Assembly: GCA_025594325.1 (NCBI GenBank)
Contig: JANHCV010000007.1
Location: forward strand, 1,612,001 to 1,676,000
Origin: Blastocladiella emersonii ATCC 22665
Lineage: Eukaryota; Blastocladiomycota; Blastocladiomycetes; Blastocladiales; Blastocladiaceae
DNA: 64,000 bases
Direction of reading: 5' to 3'
The notes under the pieces are model-generated. The model had not been told where the DNA came from, searched no databases, and saw only the letters and a list, made by a program, of their open reading frames with translations. The translations under genes were made by a program, and so were the position numbers. How positions within the stretch are numbered: position 1 is the stretch's first letter; the number at the start of each line of letters is the position of its first letter. Positions 11,485 through 21,038 of this stretch are shown here, piece after piece.

Positions 11485-12308
11485 ATGCAATACGCCCCGA
11501 TCCGCCTCTTCATCTCGCGCATGTGCCCCTACGCGCAGCGGTACGTTGGCCTTCACCGTCCGCCGCCACCGCCTCAACTCACGCCGCCATCCGGCCCTCA
11601 GCACGACGCTCGCACTTGCCGAAGCCAAGGCCATCACTGGCGTGACGTCGGGCGTGTACTCTAGCGGCGCGCTCGAGCTCGTCGAGATCAACCTGCGCGC
11701 CAAGCCCGAGTGGTACCTGCGCGGCGTGAACCCGTCCGGCAAAGTTCCCGCCATGGAGATCACGCACGCTAATGGGGGAAAGGAGGTGCTCGTCGAGTCG
11801 CTCCCGATCGCGCGCTTCATCCTCGAGCTGCTCGACGCCCCGCAGCTCACGGGCCTGACGCCGCTCGAGCGGTACCGCGCGGCCATCTTTGTCGACGTGG
11901 TCAACGCCGCGTTCGTGCCCGCCTTCTACGCGCTGCTGCGCGAGAAGAATGCCGAGATGCAGCCTGCCGCTGCCAAGAAGCTGCTCGAGGCCGTCGCCAA
12001 GGTCAGCGCCGCGCTCCACCCGCAGGGGCCGTACGCGACGGGCGAGCAGTTCAACTGGGCGGATATCGCATCGGCGTCGTTCATGGTCCGCCTCAACGGT
12101 ACGTCGTTGGGATTTAGATGACGCTTCGCGGCTGACACCAGGCCCGGATCTAGTCCTCGAGCACTACCGCGGGTTCACGGTCCCCGACGCGCCCGAGTAC
12201 GCCGCCTTCCACCGCTACGCCGCCGCGCTCAAGGCCCACCCGAGCGTCGCCATGACCACGGCCTCGCTCGACGAGCTTGTCGCTTTCTACGCGGTCATGG
12301 CCCTCTGA
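11485..12308 (+). CDS. Omega-type glutathione S-transferase
   Basis: Exons 11485-11540, 11602-12098 and 12142-12308; introns of 61 nt (GTACGT...CAG) and 43 nt (GTACGT...CAG). Spliced length 239 residues. The N-terminal thioredoxin fold carries RMCPYAQR with the catalytic Cys14 followed by Pro, as in omega and related Cys-type GSTs, then the conserved VNPSGKVPA loop with its cis-proline and the glutathione-binding VESLPIARFI. The C-terminal helical domain follows, with YATGEQFNWADIA. Cys-type GSTs act as thiol transferases or dehydroascorbate reductases rather than classical conjugating enzymes. The first intron interrupts the active-site helix, so without it the N-terminus would be misread. 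Confidence 0.9.
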
Positions 12309-12453
12309 TCGCCAAGTCGAGAACGGTTTCGTAACGAAGGGTGGTGATATATATTCATATTTACATTCATCTCGCTTCTCACGCGGCTTCGTAGTTCGAT
12401 GTGCAGGCACGTACGAGACTGACGCTGGCTGCGAATAGCGAGGGTCGGCCGTC

Positions 12454-12894
12454 CTAGTCGACGGACGTGCCATGGGCCGGCGAGATCTCGCTCGACTCCT
12501 TGGTTTCTTCTTCTTGTTGCTTGTACAGGTTGAGCAGGCTCATGATGTAGTGATCGGCCAGCGAGACGCACGCAGCGTCCGCGGCAGGGCCCGAGGTACG
12601 GGCTTCCTTGGTGTGCGACTGACACCCGGAGACCGCAGCAGGAGCAGAGCTCGTGACAGCGGTCGCGTCGGGGTCGTCGGTGTTGTTGGCGGGGACGGGG
12701 GCGAGGGACTTGAAGAGTGGCGGAGGCGCGCCGTCCTCAAGGTCGACGCGGAAGTCGAGCGTGGTGGCGCCACAGTCGCCCGCGGCTGCCGCGACCTCGT
12801 AGGTTTCGTCTTGGTCGTTCCACGGCATGTAGTCAGCCCATTCGGTGCCGGTGTTGCTGTAGGTGTTGCGCAAAGTCGTGGCCGTTTGATTCAT
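12454..12894 (-). CDS. Hypothetical protein, 146 residues
   Basis: Single open frame from ATG at 12894 to TAG at 12454. An upstream in-frame extension exists but has poorer composition, so I start at MNQTATT. The product is acidic and Thr/Ala/Glu-rich, with no signal peptide, membrane segment or recognised domain; the tail has a short Gln/Glu run (KQQEEE). It is convergent with the GST gene, 145 bp away. I do not recognise a family. Codon use matches the neighbours and there is no competing frame, which is the main reason for calling it. Confidence 0.5.
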   Translation of the reverse strand: MNQTATTLRNTYSNTGTEWADYMPWNDQDETYEVAAAAGDCGATTLDFRVDLEDGAPPPLFKSLAPVPANNTDDPDATAVTSSAPAAVSGCQSHTKEARTSGPAADAACVSLADHYIMSLLNLYKQQEEETKESSEISPAHGTSVD

Positions 12895-13921
12895 GGTGTT
12901 TTGGTGTGGCAGCAGCGGTCGCTCGCGATGGGGAGAGCCGAAGTCGATCGCGGGCCGCCACCCCAACTTGGGAGCGTGGGACCCGGCAAACGAGGTGCCA
13001 AGAAAGATCGAGGGCGTGCTCGTGCGCAAAACCGAGAGAAACCCGCGGTTTTCAGCTCAAGTGAGCACACGTGGGCCCGGTGCCATGCCCGTCTCACGCC
13101 TCGCTGGGCCTTCGATCCGCGCGTTGATCTTAGCGAGCTGAACAGAGGATCGGGTTATATGAGGGCAGGCATTTGGCTGCGCTGCCTGGAATCCGAGCGA
13201 CTCGGCGGCCGAAGGAGCGTTGAAGGCGTATACGTCACGTGAGTGGCGCAGCGCGTCTCCGTCTCGCACTGCTCACGGACCTGGCGCCAACGACGGACCC
13301 CTTTGGTCGTGTATCCCTACTTCAGTACCCTCAGTTTGCGCGCCACTTAAGCCTCGTTTGGGCGTGTTTAGCGGAAGCGGGCCAGCAGCTAGCACTCGTG
13401 CGGAGTCCTTGGATCGTGGCCGCCTTTATGTCGACACAATCATTTAATCTAGTGATATACAGTTTTAAACAGTTATTTTCAAAAGAAAAGTCAGCAAGTG
13501 TTGATGGGACGCGGAAACAAAAGTGTAGGGAAGCATCGACGCGGTGGTGGGGAAGCAGCCGACCCAGAGGATCGAACCGCCGCCCTTGGCAATAACTACC
13601 GTGGAGTAGTCCCCCGCCTTGGGCATCTTAGACTAATGACCCACTTTCGGCCTGTCTGCACGCCGTTGATTTTGCTTATATATAGCTGCCTCCTGGCTCG
13701 TTCAACCCGAGCACATGCCCCAAGCGTCACATTAAGTGTGAAATGGACGCGTCGTGGATGAGCATCGCACGCGAGGGTCGGGATCTTCGGTTTTGTCCTT
13801 TTGAGGAATCGGCGTGTGACGATCACGGGCGGCCGACCACCTCGCCAGTAACTCGGCAGCGCAGTGAACGTGGGGATCGCGTCGCTTCACCCGCGTCTCC
13901 AACTCACCCCCATGAGCCTCG
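12895..13921. other. Gene-free stretch with a decayed tRNA-like segment
   Basis: About 1 kb without a convincing gene, and AT-richer than average around 13430-13740. On the minus strand, 13561-13640 has a B-box-like word (GGTTCGATCC, 13568-13577) and an A-box-like stretch, but the T-stem and anticodon stem do not pair, so I do not call a tRNA. A TATATATAG word lies near 13677-13686, about 240 bp before the next gene. Confidence 0.5.
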
Positions 13922-15191
13922 ATGAAATCTGACCCAGACATGGTGCAACGCTTGCCTTATGAGCTTGTCGAGGAGATCCTGGTGTGGGCCGTGCGCCTCG
14001 ACCCTCGCGGCACGGACGCGCTTCCCCTCTGCGCGTTGCTCCCGGCCTGTCTCGACTCCGGCGCCTCGTGCTCCGCAGGTCGCTTTCCAATCGAGCCTTT
14101 CATTTCAGCAAGATGATGCTGCTCAGCCCTTCCGCGACGCGCTCATCCGCTCCCGCGCTTCTGCAGCACCGTCAACTGACCCGGGATGGGTCCAGTTCTA
14201 CTTGACGCTGCTCTGCGTTGGCGGCCGCGTCCACTTGCTGGAAAAATGGCGCTGCTCAGCAGGCGACGCGCAGTGCAAGTTTCCTCCCTCGCCCGACTAC
14301 ATGGATCTCGCGTCGGCACACAACCAGTCCGAAGTACTCGAATGGCTGCACCAAGAAGAGCTGTCCTCCCCGCTGCAGTGCACGGAGCGTGCAATCAACG
14401 AAGCTGCGCGCCTCGGCGCGGTTGACTCGCTAAGAGTCTGGGCCGACTCGGAGCTCCCGCTCAAGGCATCGCCGAGTGTTTGTAACGAAGCCATTGCGCG
14501 CGACGACGCCGACGTTGTATACTGGCTCGGCGAGTGCCGTCTCGCGCCCATGGACGACGTGGACGGTGTCAGCGGAGAGCTCGACCTTGCTATCGTGGCC
14601 GGTGCAATCAAGGTACTCGAATGCCCCCGGTATCGCGAAGTGGAGATCACTGAAGCAGTCGATTGGGACAAGGTACTACCTCGAATCATCGATGACGAAA
14701 ACTTCGCGTCGCTCGAGTGGCTCTACCGAAGGACGGACCACGGCCATCGCGTTAACTTTGACTGCCTCACCGACCTGTCACTCGACTTGGAAGGCTTCGA
14801 GGATGAGCTCAACACCGCTGCGAATCTGACAGCTCTCAAGTACGGCTAGTTTGATGAAAACGACGAGTCCGAGGACTACAAACCTTCGAGTGATGGCGAC
14901 TCAGTTTGGCGCGTAGTGATTGCCTACGCGAGCCGCAAGTGCAAGAATCGCGTGCTTACTTGGCTCTACAACACTCTCCCGGGCAGCGTGTTCTATTGCC
15001 CTGTCGAGTGGCTTAGCGTTGTTGAGGGCGACGACGAAGACGCGATCCTCGCCCGCCCCGATTGGTGGGCAGAGTCGGGGATGAGGCTGCCATACCACGG
15101 AGCTCACCAAGCAGTTCTCGAGGCCAGCGAGCTGGGATTCGACCGCATCGTTGCATGGTGGCGCGATCGTGGCTATACTCGCGACGTTTGA
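13922..15191 (+). CDS. F-box-like / ankyrin-like repeat protein with an in-frame TAG
   Basis: Best model: exons 13922-14048, 14113-14839 and 14891-15191, 384 residues. The N-terminus LPYELVEEILVWAV resembles an F-box helix; the rest shows degenerate repeats (SEVLEWLHQEE, VDSLRVWADSE, ADVVYWLGECR, FASLEWLYRR, NRVLTWLYNT) of the kind seen in expanded F-box/ankyrin families of zoosporic fungi. The first junction is GTCTCG...AAG; one with acceptor CAG at 14108 would break the frame. The frame contains TAG at 14847-14849 but reads on openly to TGA at 15189. An intron 14840-14890 (GTACGG...GAG, 51 nt) removes the stop and keeps frame, though GAG is a poor acceptor. Alternatives are stop readthrough, a recent nonsense allele, or a protein ending at 14849. 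Confidence 0.55.
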
Positions 15192-15565
15192 TGCTTCGCT
15201 GTTCCTGTCGCAGTTTATCGTTCATCATAAACTCGTATAGTCGGCAGATTCAGACCGCTGAGCAGCTCAACCAGCGTAATCCCGTCCATCAAGTCAGCCA
15301 TCAGCAATCAGCTGTCAGAGCTCGAGCGGGATCGCGTCGCGTCGCGTCGCGTCGCTTTTGCTCTCAAAATGAGCGAGGATTGGGCCCATTCAGCTTGTCC
15401 GCTCACTCGAACTTTGCCTCGGCCGCTAGCTTGCCGGACATTGATGGACGCAAGTTCAAGCTCACGATGCGAGCTCGGACAGGATATGAACGAAGCTTGC
15501 AGTTTATGAAGAGAGAAAAACACGACAACACTCAGCGACCCGACCTAAACGCAGGCACCCGCTCC
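15192..15565. other. Convergent spacer with a short TCGCG repeat
   Basis: 374 bp between convergent genes. It contains about 4.8 copies of TCGCG at 15332-15355. No gene seen. Confidence 0.5.
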
Positions 15566-17575
15566 TCACGCGACGATTTCGCCCGAGCGGACATCCTCGT
15601 ACACCTCGACGGTGCTCTCGAAGACCGCCTTGCCCGCGGTCGGCACGAGGCGGCGGCGCTCGATCCACGCCTTGGCGTCGAAGTCGAGCAGGTCGTCGAC
15701 GAACGCGTTCACGTCGTGCACGATGCGCACCTCGGTGCGGCTGACGAGCTCGACGGCCACGGTGAACACGGCGTCGCCCGCGCGGTGGACCAGCTCCTTG
15801 CGCCCGCCGAGCTCCTTCTCGGCGCGCTCGTCGCCGACCGTCGACGACGTGATCCCGCCAAACAGGTCGCGCAGCTCGCGGTTGCGCAGCACCGAGGCCA
15901 GCGGACCGTGCACCGTGGCGACGATGGCGTGCACGCGCGTCGACACGGACCGCGCCGCGTGCGCCTCGAGCGAGTTGCTGATCTCGTCGACCGCCACGAC
16001 GTCGGGCGTGTGGTTCTGGACCGCCTCGAGCATCGACTCGTGCTGGCGCGACCGCGCGGGCACGTGCATGCGGCGGCACCGGCGCAGCGACGAGTGCGCG
16101 ACGTCGCCCGGCCCGCCGACCTCGCCCGACGTGTCGACGATCATGACGTTGCGGCGGCGCCGGCCCGTGTCGCGCTCGCTGAGCCGCGCGCAGATGTCGC
16201 GCAGCGTGTGTGTCTTGCCGGTCCCGGGGCGCCCGACGACCAGGATCGACTCGCCGCGCACGAGGAGGTCGCGCAGGAGCGTCGTCGCGAGACCCGAGTG
16301 TGGCGGCGCGGCGCGCCCGATGCGCAGCGTGAGGCCGACGGGCGTCCCGTTGTCGCGGCCCGCGATCCACGAGATGCGGTGCAGCTGGCCGTCGATGCCG
16401 CCGCGGCGGTCCGACGAGAAGGTGCGCGAGGCGTGGATGGCATCAATCATCTCGCGCGTGACGGGACCAAAGTCGTCGAGGTCCATGACGCCGTCGGGGA
16501 CCACACCCTCGCCGTCGCCATTCGAGAGCGCGGCCAAGTCGAGGTAGCGGAGGCGCGGCGGCATGCCGAGGTCGAGCGAGATCTCGTCGAGCTCGTTGAT
16601 CGGGTCGCCCGGGAACTGGGCGTAGATGCACTCGCGCAGCTCGTCGGGGAGAAGCGAGAGCAGGTTCTCGACCTCGACGCGCACCTGCGCGCGGAACGCG
16701 GCCTCCTCGGGATCATCGACATCAGCCGCGCCGTTCTCGGTGGCGGCGGAGGCGCCGCGCCACTCGAGGCGCGCCGGGTTCTTGGGGTTGAAGCGCGCGT
16801 GGACGGGCACGTTGAGCGGCAGCGGCTTGTTGGTCCACTCGCGGATCTCGGCGGGGTCGGGAACGACGGGAAGATGTTCGAAAGCGGCTTCAAAAGGAGA
16901 AGAGGCGAGGGCCGGATCGACGTGCGAAGCAGGGCTCGACGCAGCTGCAGCAGCGGAGGCAGAAGCAGCGGGAGCCTTGGCGGGGGCGGGCGCAGCAGCG
17001 GGCAGCGAAGGGGCCGCGGGGCGAGCGGGGTTCGCCGCGGGCGGATGCGGCGAGGCCGACGGAACAAACGAAGCTTGCGCTTGGTGGAAGGCATCGATAA
17101 TCCGGGACGCGGCCATGAGGCCAACGAGGCGGCCCTCGTCGTCAATCTTGAAGTGCGAAGTGAGTGGCGCAATCAGCTTGCGGATCGACGGCGGCTGGTT
17201 GCGGAAGGCCAGGTGCGAAATGAGCTCAGTGTTGAGCTGCGCGAACGTGCGCGGGCCATTCTTGTGGAGGTACATGTGCAGGTCGATCAGGAAGACGAGG
17301 TGGGTGCCGAACTCGGGTTCGTGGTCCGAAACCGCGCGCACGAGCTGGTACCGCTTCGGCTTGACAGACACGCGGCGAAGAACCTTGGGGAACATGTCGG
17401 CGAGGGCAGCCACACCGCCGCAAAGAATAACGAACCGGGCGAGCGGAGTGAGGTGGACGTCGAGCTCGGCGGCCGAAAGCGTCTTGTCCTCGGCCTTGGC
17501 CAGGTGGCTGGCAACCGCCTTGGCCAGGTGGCTGGCAACCGCCTTGAGCAGCAGTCGAACGAAGTTGATCTCCAT
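15566..17575 (-). CDS. SpoIIIAA/Ycf45-like P-loop ATPase with N-terminal helical (winged-helix-like) region
   Basis: One exon, 669 residues from ATG 17575; the frame extends further upstream, but a TATAAAA box 55-61 bp before this ATG supports the start. Residues about 400-600 match the SpoIIIAA-like family strongly: GIDGQLHRISWI, VGLTLRIGRA, Walker A GRPGTGKTHTLRDI (about 446), IVDTSGEVGGPGD, the RRCRRMHVP strand, Walker B VVAVDEI (about 522), ATVHG and LFGGITSST. In Bacillus SpoIIIAA is a secretion ATPase; related Ycf45 proteins occur in cyanobacteria, plastid genomes and plants, with unclear role. The N-terminal 200 residues look like one or two small helix-turn-helix units (TFAQLNTELISHLAF...FKIDDEGRLVGL), perhaps OST-HTH/LOTUS-like. 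An Ala/Pro linker joins the halves. No transit peptide is obvious. Confidence 0.8.
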   Translation of the reverse strand: MEINFVRLLLKAVASHLAKAVASHLAKAEDKTLSAAELDVHLTPLARFVILCGGVAALADMFPKVLRRVSVKPKRYQLVRAVSDHEPEFGTHLVFLIDLHMYLHKNGPRTFAQLNTELISHLAFRNQPPSIRKLIAPLTSHFKIDDEGRLVGLMAASRIIDAFHQAQASFVPSASPHPPAANPARPAAPSLPAAAPAPAKAPAASASAAAAASSPASHVDPALASSPFEAAFEHLPVVPDPAEIREWTNKPLPLNVPVHARFNPKNPARLEWRGASAATENGAADVDDPEEAAFRAQVRVEVENLLSLLPDELRECIYAQFPGDPINELDEISLDLGMPPRLRYLDLAALSNGDGEGVVPDGVMDLDDFGPVTREMIDAIHASRTFSSDRRGGIDGQLHRISWIAGRDNGTPVGLTLRIGRAAPPHSGLATTLLRDLLVRGESILVVGRPGTGKTHTLRDICARLSERDTGRRRRNVMIVDTSGEVGGPGDVAHSSLRRCRRMHVPARSRQHESMLEAVQNHTPDVVAVDEISNSLEAHAARSVSTRVHAIVATVHGPLASVLRNRELRDLFGGITSSTVGDERAEKELGGRKELVHRAGDAVFTVAVELVSRTEVRIVHDVNAFVDDLLDFDAKAWIERRRLVPTAGKAVFESTVEVYEDVRSGEIVA
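17494..17541 (-). repeat. 24-bp perfect tandem duplication in the ATPase N-terminus
   Basis: Two identical 24-bp units (17494-17517, 17518-17541) encode the octapeptide AVASHLAK twice near the start of the SpoIIIAA-like protein. A second, 18-bp, near-perfect tandem pair lies upstream at 17670-17705. Confidence 0.9.
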
Positions 17576-18663
17576 GGTGGGCGGGCTCGTCGTCGTCGAA
17601 AGAGCGGCCGCGCGTGAAGACGTTGCCCGTTTTATACGGCCCGCAGGGCTAGCCGCTGAAACGGTGAATCTGTCCAAGTGCGTGCCTCTGTCCAAGTGCG
17701 TGCCACGTGTCACTATTTTCAGTTGGTTTCGACGAGTTTCGGACAGTTTTGCGACTCACGTTTGCCTGCGTCGACCCGCAGCACTTTCTGGCCGTTCGAG
17801 TCCACCGAGCCCAGAAGCCGTATCGCATTGAGGGGGAACGTGGCCGTGGCCTCGGCTGCGTGCGTTGCCAAGCACCAGGTGTCGATTATTCCAGACGAGA
17901 GCTGTAAGCAGAAGGGGCGATTCCGGGTGATCGGTCGTGCAGCAGCAAGTCGGTAAGGCGGATGTCTCGAGCACACTGAAGGAAGCTGTGCAGCGTCATC
18001 GTACGCATTCAGAGCAGTTCGAACGAGGGAGCACCCGGCTCCGTTTAACAATGCTGCGATCCGGTCCCAAAGTTCGCAAGAAGGGCTCGTATCCAGCCGA
18101 GCAGTGCCAGTTGCTGCGTAGTCGCGGTGTCGGCCGCTCACGACAAGACTGCGGCGCCGGTCACGAAGGGACCGCAGGGACGCTTGGCCGTGCCAACGCT
18201 CGCACACGCGCGGCCGTCACGAGCATATTGCAAGAAGTCAAGATGCATGGCAGGTCCGTTGCGTTTCATGTCCGGGCTGAGGCGTCGCGATAGAGCGCCG
18301 AACGGCGGCGAAGCCGGACACGGAGCGGACACCGCAAAAACAGCGGCGGCCTGAGCGACGGCAGGTGAGCCGCGATCACACCGAAACCACATGATTTCTC
18401 GACGCGTCTCACGTCTCGTGGCCTTGTTTTCGCTTTGCCTCTCAGGTTGTACACAGTCACAGAACCCACTTCTCCATGAATCAGCACTCGATCCAACTCG
18501 CCGCACGTAGCGGGCTCCCACGCGAGCGAAAGGGTCAAGGACATGCGCCTGCTTCGTGGCTCCAGACGCGAAGGCAACCAGACTCTCGAATCGAATATAA
18601 AGACGACATATATTGCGGCCGGCCTACTCGAGCGTCGCCTTGCGCGCCTGCTTATCGCTACAG
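17576..18663. other. Gene-free region upstream of the ATPase gene
   Basis: 1.09 kb between the ATPase start and the stop of the first array gene. It contains the TATA box at 17630, the 18-bp duplicated unit at 17670-17705 and otherwise only short frames without conserved features. Confidence 0.5.
17630..17636 (-). promoter_or_regulatory. TATA box of the SpoIIIAA-like gene
   Basis: TATAAAA on the minus strand, 55-61 bp upstream of ATG 17575. It supports this ATG over upstream in-frame alternatives, which would lie 5' of the box. Confidence 0.65.
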
Positions 18664-20835
18664 CTACGCGAACTCGCGGCGGAGATCGTCAAGGAACGAC
18701 GACTGCTCCTTCTCGAGGAGCCCGAGAGTCCACGGCATCATGTCAAAGGTGACGCGCTCACACAGGCCCTTGCCGTGCTTTCTCGCCTGTGGAAGCGAAA
18801 AATTGCGGCCCTCGATGTCGTGCTTGCGGACCACAGCGGCGAGGCACTTCTTGGCGGCGAGCGGGAGCTTCGGGAGGACCGGTCCGTGGTCAGGGTCGTC
18901 GGCGAAGCGGAGCAGGGTGACGACGGTCTGGACCCACTCGACCTGCTGCACGAGATCGCACTCGCCGCACGTCTTGCCGCCGTTGTCGTTGTACTCGACC
19001 GAGCTCACGAGGACGTGGCGCCCAACACGGCCCGCGGCCTGCGCCATGAGCATGATGCCGAGAAGCACGGGGGCGAGCTCGCACGCGCGAATCTGCTCGA
19101 GCAGCGGCCCAGAGAAGTGCGGCTCGTTGACGACCGCGACGGGAAGCCACGCGAGCGCCTCGTAGCCGTCCCAGTCGAACGTCACCTGGTCGGCTGGCGA
19201 GGCGAACAGGTACGAGTCGAGGAGATGGGTCGCGCGCATGAGCAGCGGCGGCAGGTAGTTGACGTCGTCGGTCTTGGTGAAAAGCGCGGCAAAGCGGGCG
19301 CGGCGGCGGAGCGCGCGTTTCGGCTTCTCGCTCGCGACCACGATCTCGAGCATGTCAATCAGGTCCTCGTTGTCGCCAAAGTACCGCTGCGCGAAGGTGA
19401 GCACGTCGTCGACATGGTCCTTGCCCTCGAGTGTGAACAGACCAAAGTCACGCAGCACTACACACTCGCATTCAATCGTTAGCGACACGGGTGGCGTAAA
19501 TCGAGCCCGTCACTACGTACAATCAACGAGCTTGGCGCCGTTGTTGCGCCCGAGCCGGTCGACGGCGAGCTGCACAAGCGGATCCGAAACCGGCGCGTCC
19601 GGTCCCTTCCGGAGAACCGCGAGGACGATCTTGCCCCACGCGTCCATATCAAGCAGCCCGTGGTCGTCGAACACGCCAAGCGCGTGCAAGCCGTGACCGT
19701 GCTTGCACCAGCCAGCAACGAGGGTCGGAACCTGCGGGGGGAACATGGTGTCGTCGATGCTTTTCGTGAGAATCTTGGTGTGGTGCTGGAGGACGTGGGC
19801 GAAGGGCTCGGGCGTCGATTGCCGAACCAGCAAGGACCATAGCGAGATACCGTCGTTCTCGCGTCCACCCTCGGGCCAGACGTTGAGCAAGGTCCAGTCG
19901 AGAATTGGGATGATGCCGCCGGCAGCAGCAGCGTACGGTTCTTTGAGACAGTCAAACACGAGCTCGAGCACCTGGTCGTTGTTGCCTAGCTCAAGGAGCA
20001 ACTCGTCGTCCACGCCCGCCGAAAGTCGGCCCTTGGTCATGAGTCCGAACGCGGGACCGTTCCCCGAAAGCATGGCCGTGATGGCGATCCACGTCGGAAG
20101 GGATAACCGCCAGTCGAGTTTCGGGGCGGCCTTCATCAAGTCGCGCCACGGGAGCACGCAGCACTTGACGCTCACATCCATCCACACGATGATGGATATG
20201 GGCAAGCAGGTAAACTCGAGCGCGTTCTGGGCGGTGCATACCACGAGTTGCCCGAGCAGCGCACGGCTGCGATCGACCGCGGCGAAGGCAATGAGCTGGA
20301 ACAGGGCGTTCACTGGGACTGCGGTAAAGAGCTGGATTTTCGGCGTGCCGCGGGTGACCTCGTTTATCAAGATGGACTGGGCGCGCATGATCAACTCGGG
20401 GGAATACGTGTTGCGGTCGCCGCAGCGGTTGAGCGCGGGCTGGAGCTCTACGAGGGGGCACCGGGCCGCTGCGAGCACGAGCGCATCAAGTCCAGGCCGG
20501 GCGGGAAGCTCAGAGGCATTGCCCTCGGCGAGATAGTCGAGCTCGAGGTAAGCGCACAGGTTCGTGCGCACGGTCCGATCGGCGTTGAGAAGGACCGCGC
20601 GGGCGGCCGCGGGCGTCTTCAACTCGCACAGGGTGTTGATCCATGTGAGCTTGACCCGGTGCGATTCCATGGCGTCAAGGAGCTCGCGGCTCGCCGTCAG
20701 CACGCGGTGGTGCGGCGCAGCAAGCTGGACAACCCGCGCGGTCAGGTCCGACGGGAGGGCGGCGAAGCTGAGCGGGGCCGCCGCGTTCGCCGGATCGAGT
20801 TGCAGCGACTCGAGGGCGGTCTCCATTTGTTTCAT
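18664..20835 (-). CDS. Array paralogue A, unknown family, 702 residues
   Basis: Exons 19521-20835 and 18664-19457; intron 19458-19520 (63 nt, GTACGT, CTAAC branch-like word, TGTAG). Unspliced, the frame stops at KLVDCT; spliced, it reads KLVDLLRDFGLFTLEGKDH and aligns end to end with paralogue C. The N-terminus (MKQMETALESLQL, then LPSDLTARVVQLAAP) is weakly F-box-like. The middle is helical. The C-terminal third is best conserved (RYFGDNEDLIDMLEIVVASEKPKRALRRRARFAALF, in parts; MAQAAGRVGRHVL; TCGECDL with a CxxC). No membrane segment or enzyme motif is seen. I do not recognise the family. It is the 3'-most of three tandem paralogues on one strand and carries the shared 53-bp element 96 bp upstream. 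Confidence 0.7.
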
Positions 20836-20930
20836 TGCTTCTGATCGAGGAGCTGGTAGCGAGGCGAGCGCGCGCAAAGCCCAGCGCAAAGAAAGCCTCC
20901 TCGCTGGACGAATTCGGTCCCCTGACAACG

Positions 20931-20983
20931 GTCAGCTGGTTCCCCTGTCACTTCCGTCAGGACGCGTTGCGCCACAGTGGCCG
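20931..20983 (-). promoter_or_regulatory. Conserved 53-bp upstream element, copy A
   Basis: Ungapped 53-bp match to 22084-22136 (3 differences) and 24531-24583 (about 8 differences). On the gene strand the fully shared core is TGACGGAAGTG. It lies 96 bp upstream of ATG 20835. Adjacent sequence, including a GACGAATTCGG word, is also shared with copy B. Confidence 0.7.
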
Positions 20984-21038
20984 CCCCGCCCCGCTGTCAC
21001 GCAGAACGGATGTCATTGTTTGGCGAGCTCGACGACTT

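Noticed and set aside
12099-12141. GST stop codon at 12119 truncating the protein
   Set aside because: A 43-nt GTACGT...CAG intron removes it and restores the conserved C-terminal helices.
13555-13645. A functional tRNA gene
   Set aside because: The T-stem pairs at only one or two positions, no seven-base anticodon loop forms, and the acceptor ends are not complementary.
19458-19520. Paralogue A as a frameshifted pseudogene split in two
   Set aside because: The break coincides with a standard GTACGT...CTAAC...TAG intron; splicing gives a full-length match to paralogue C.
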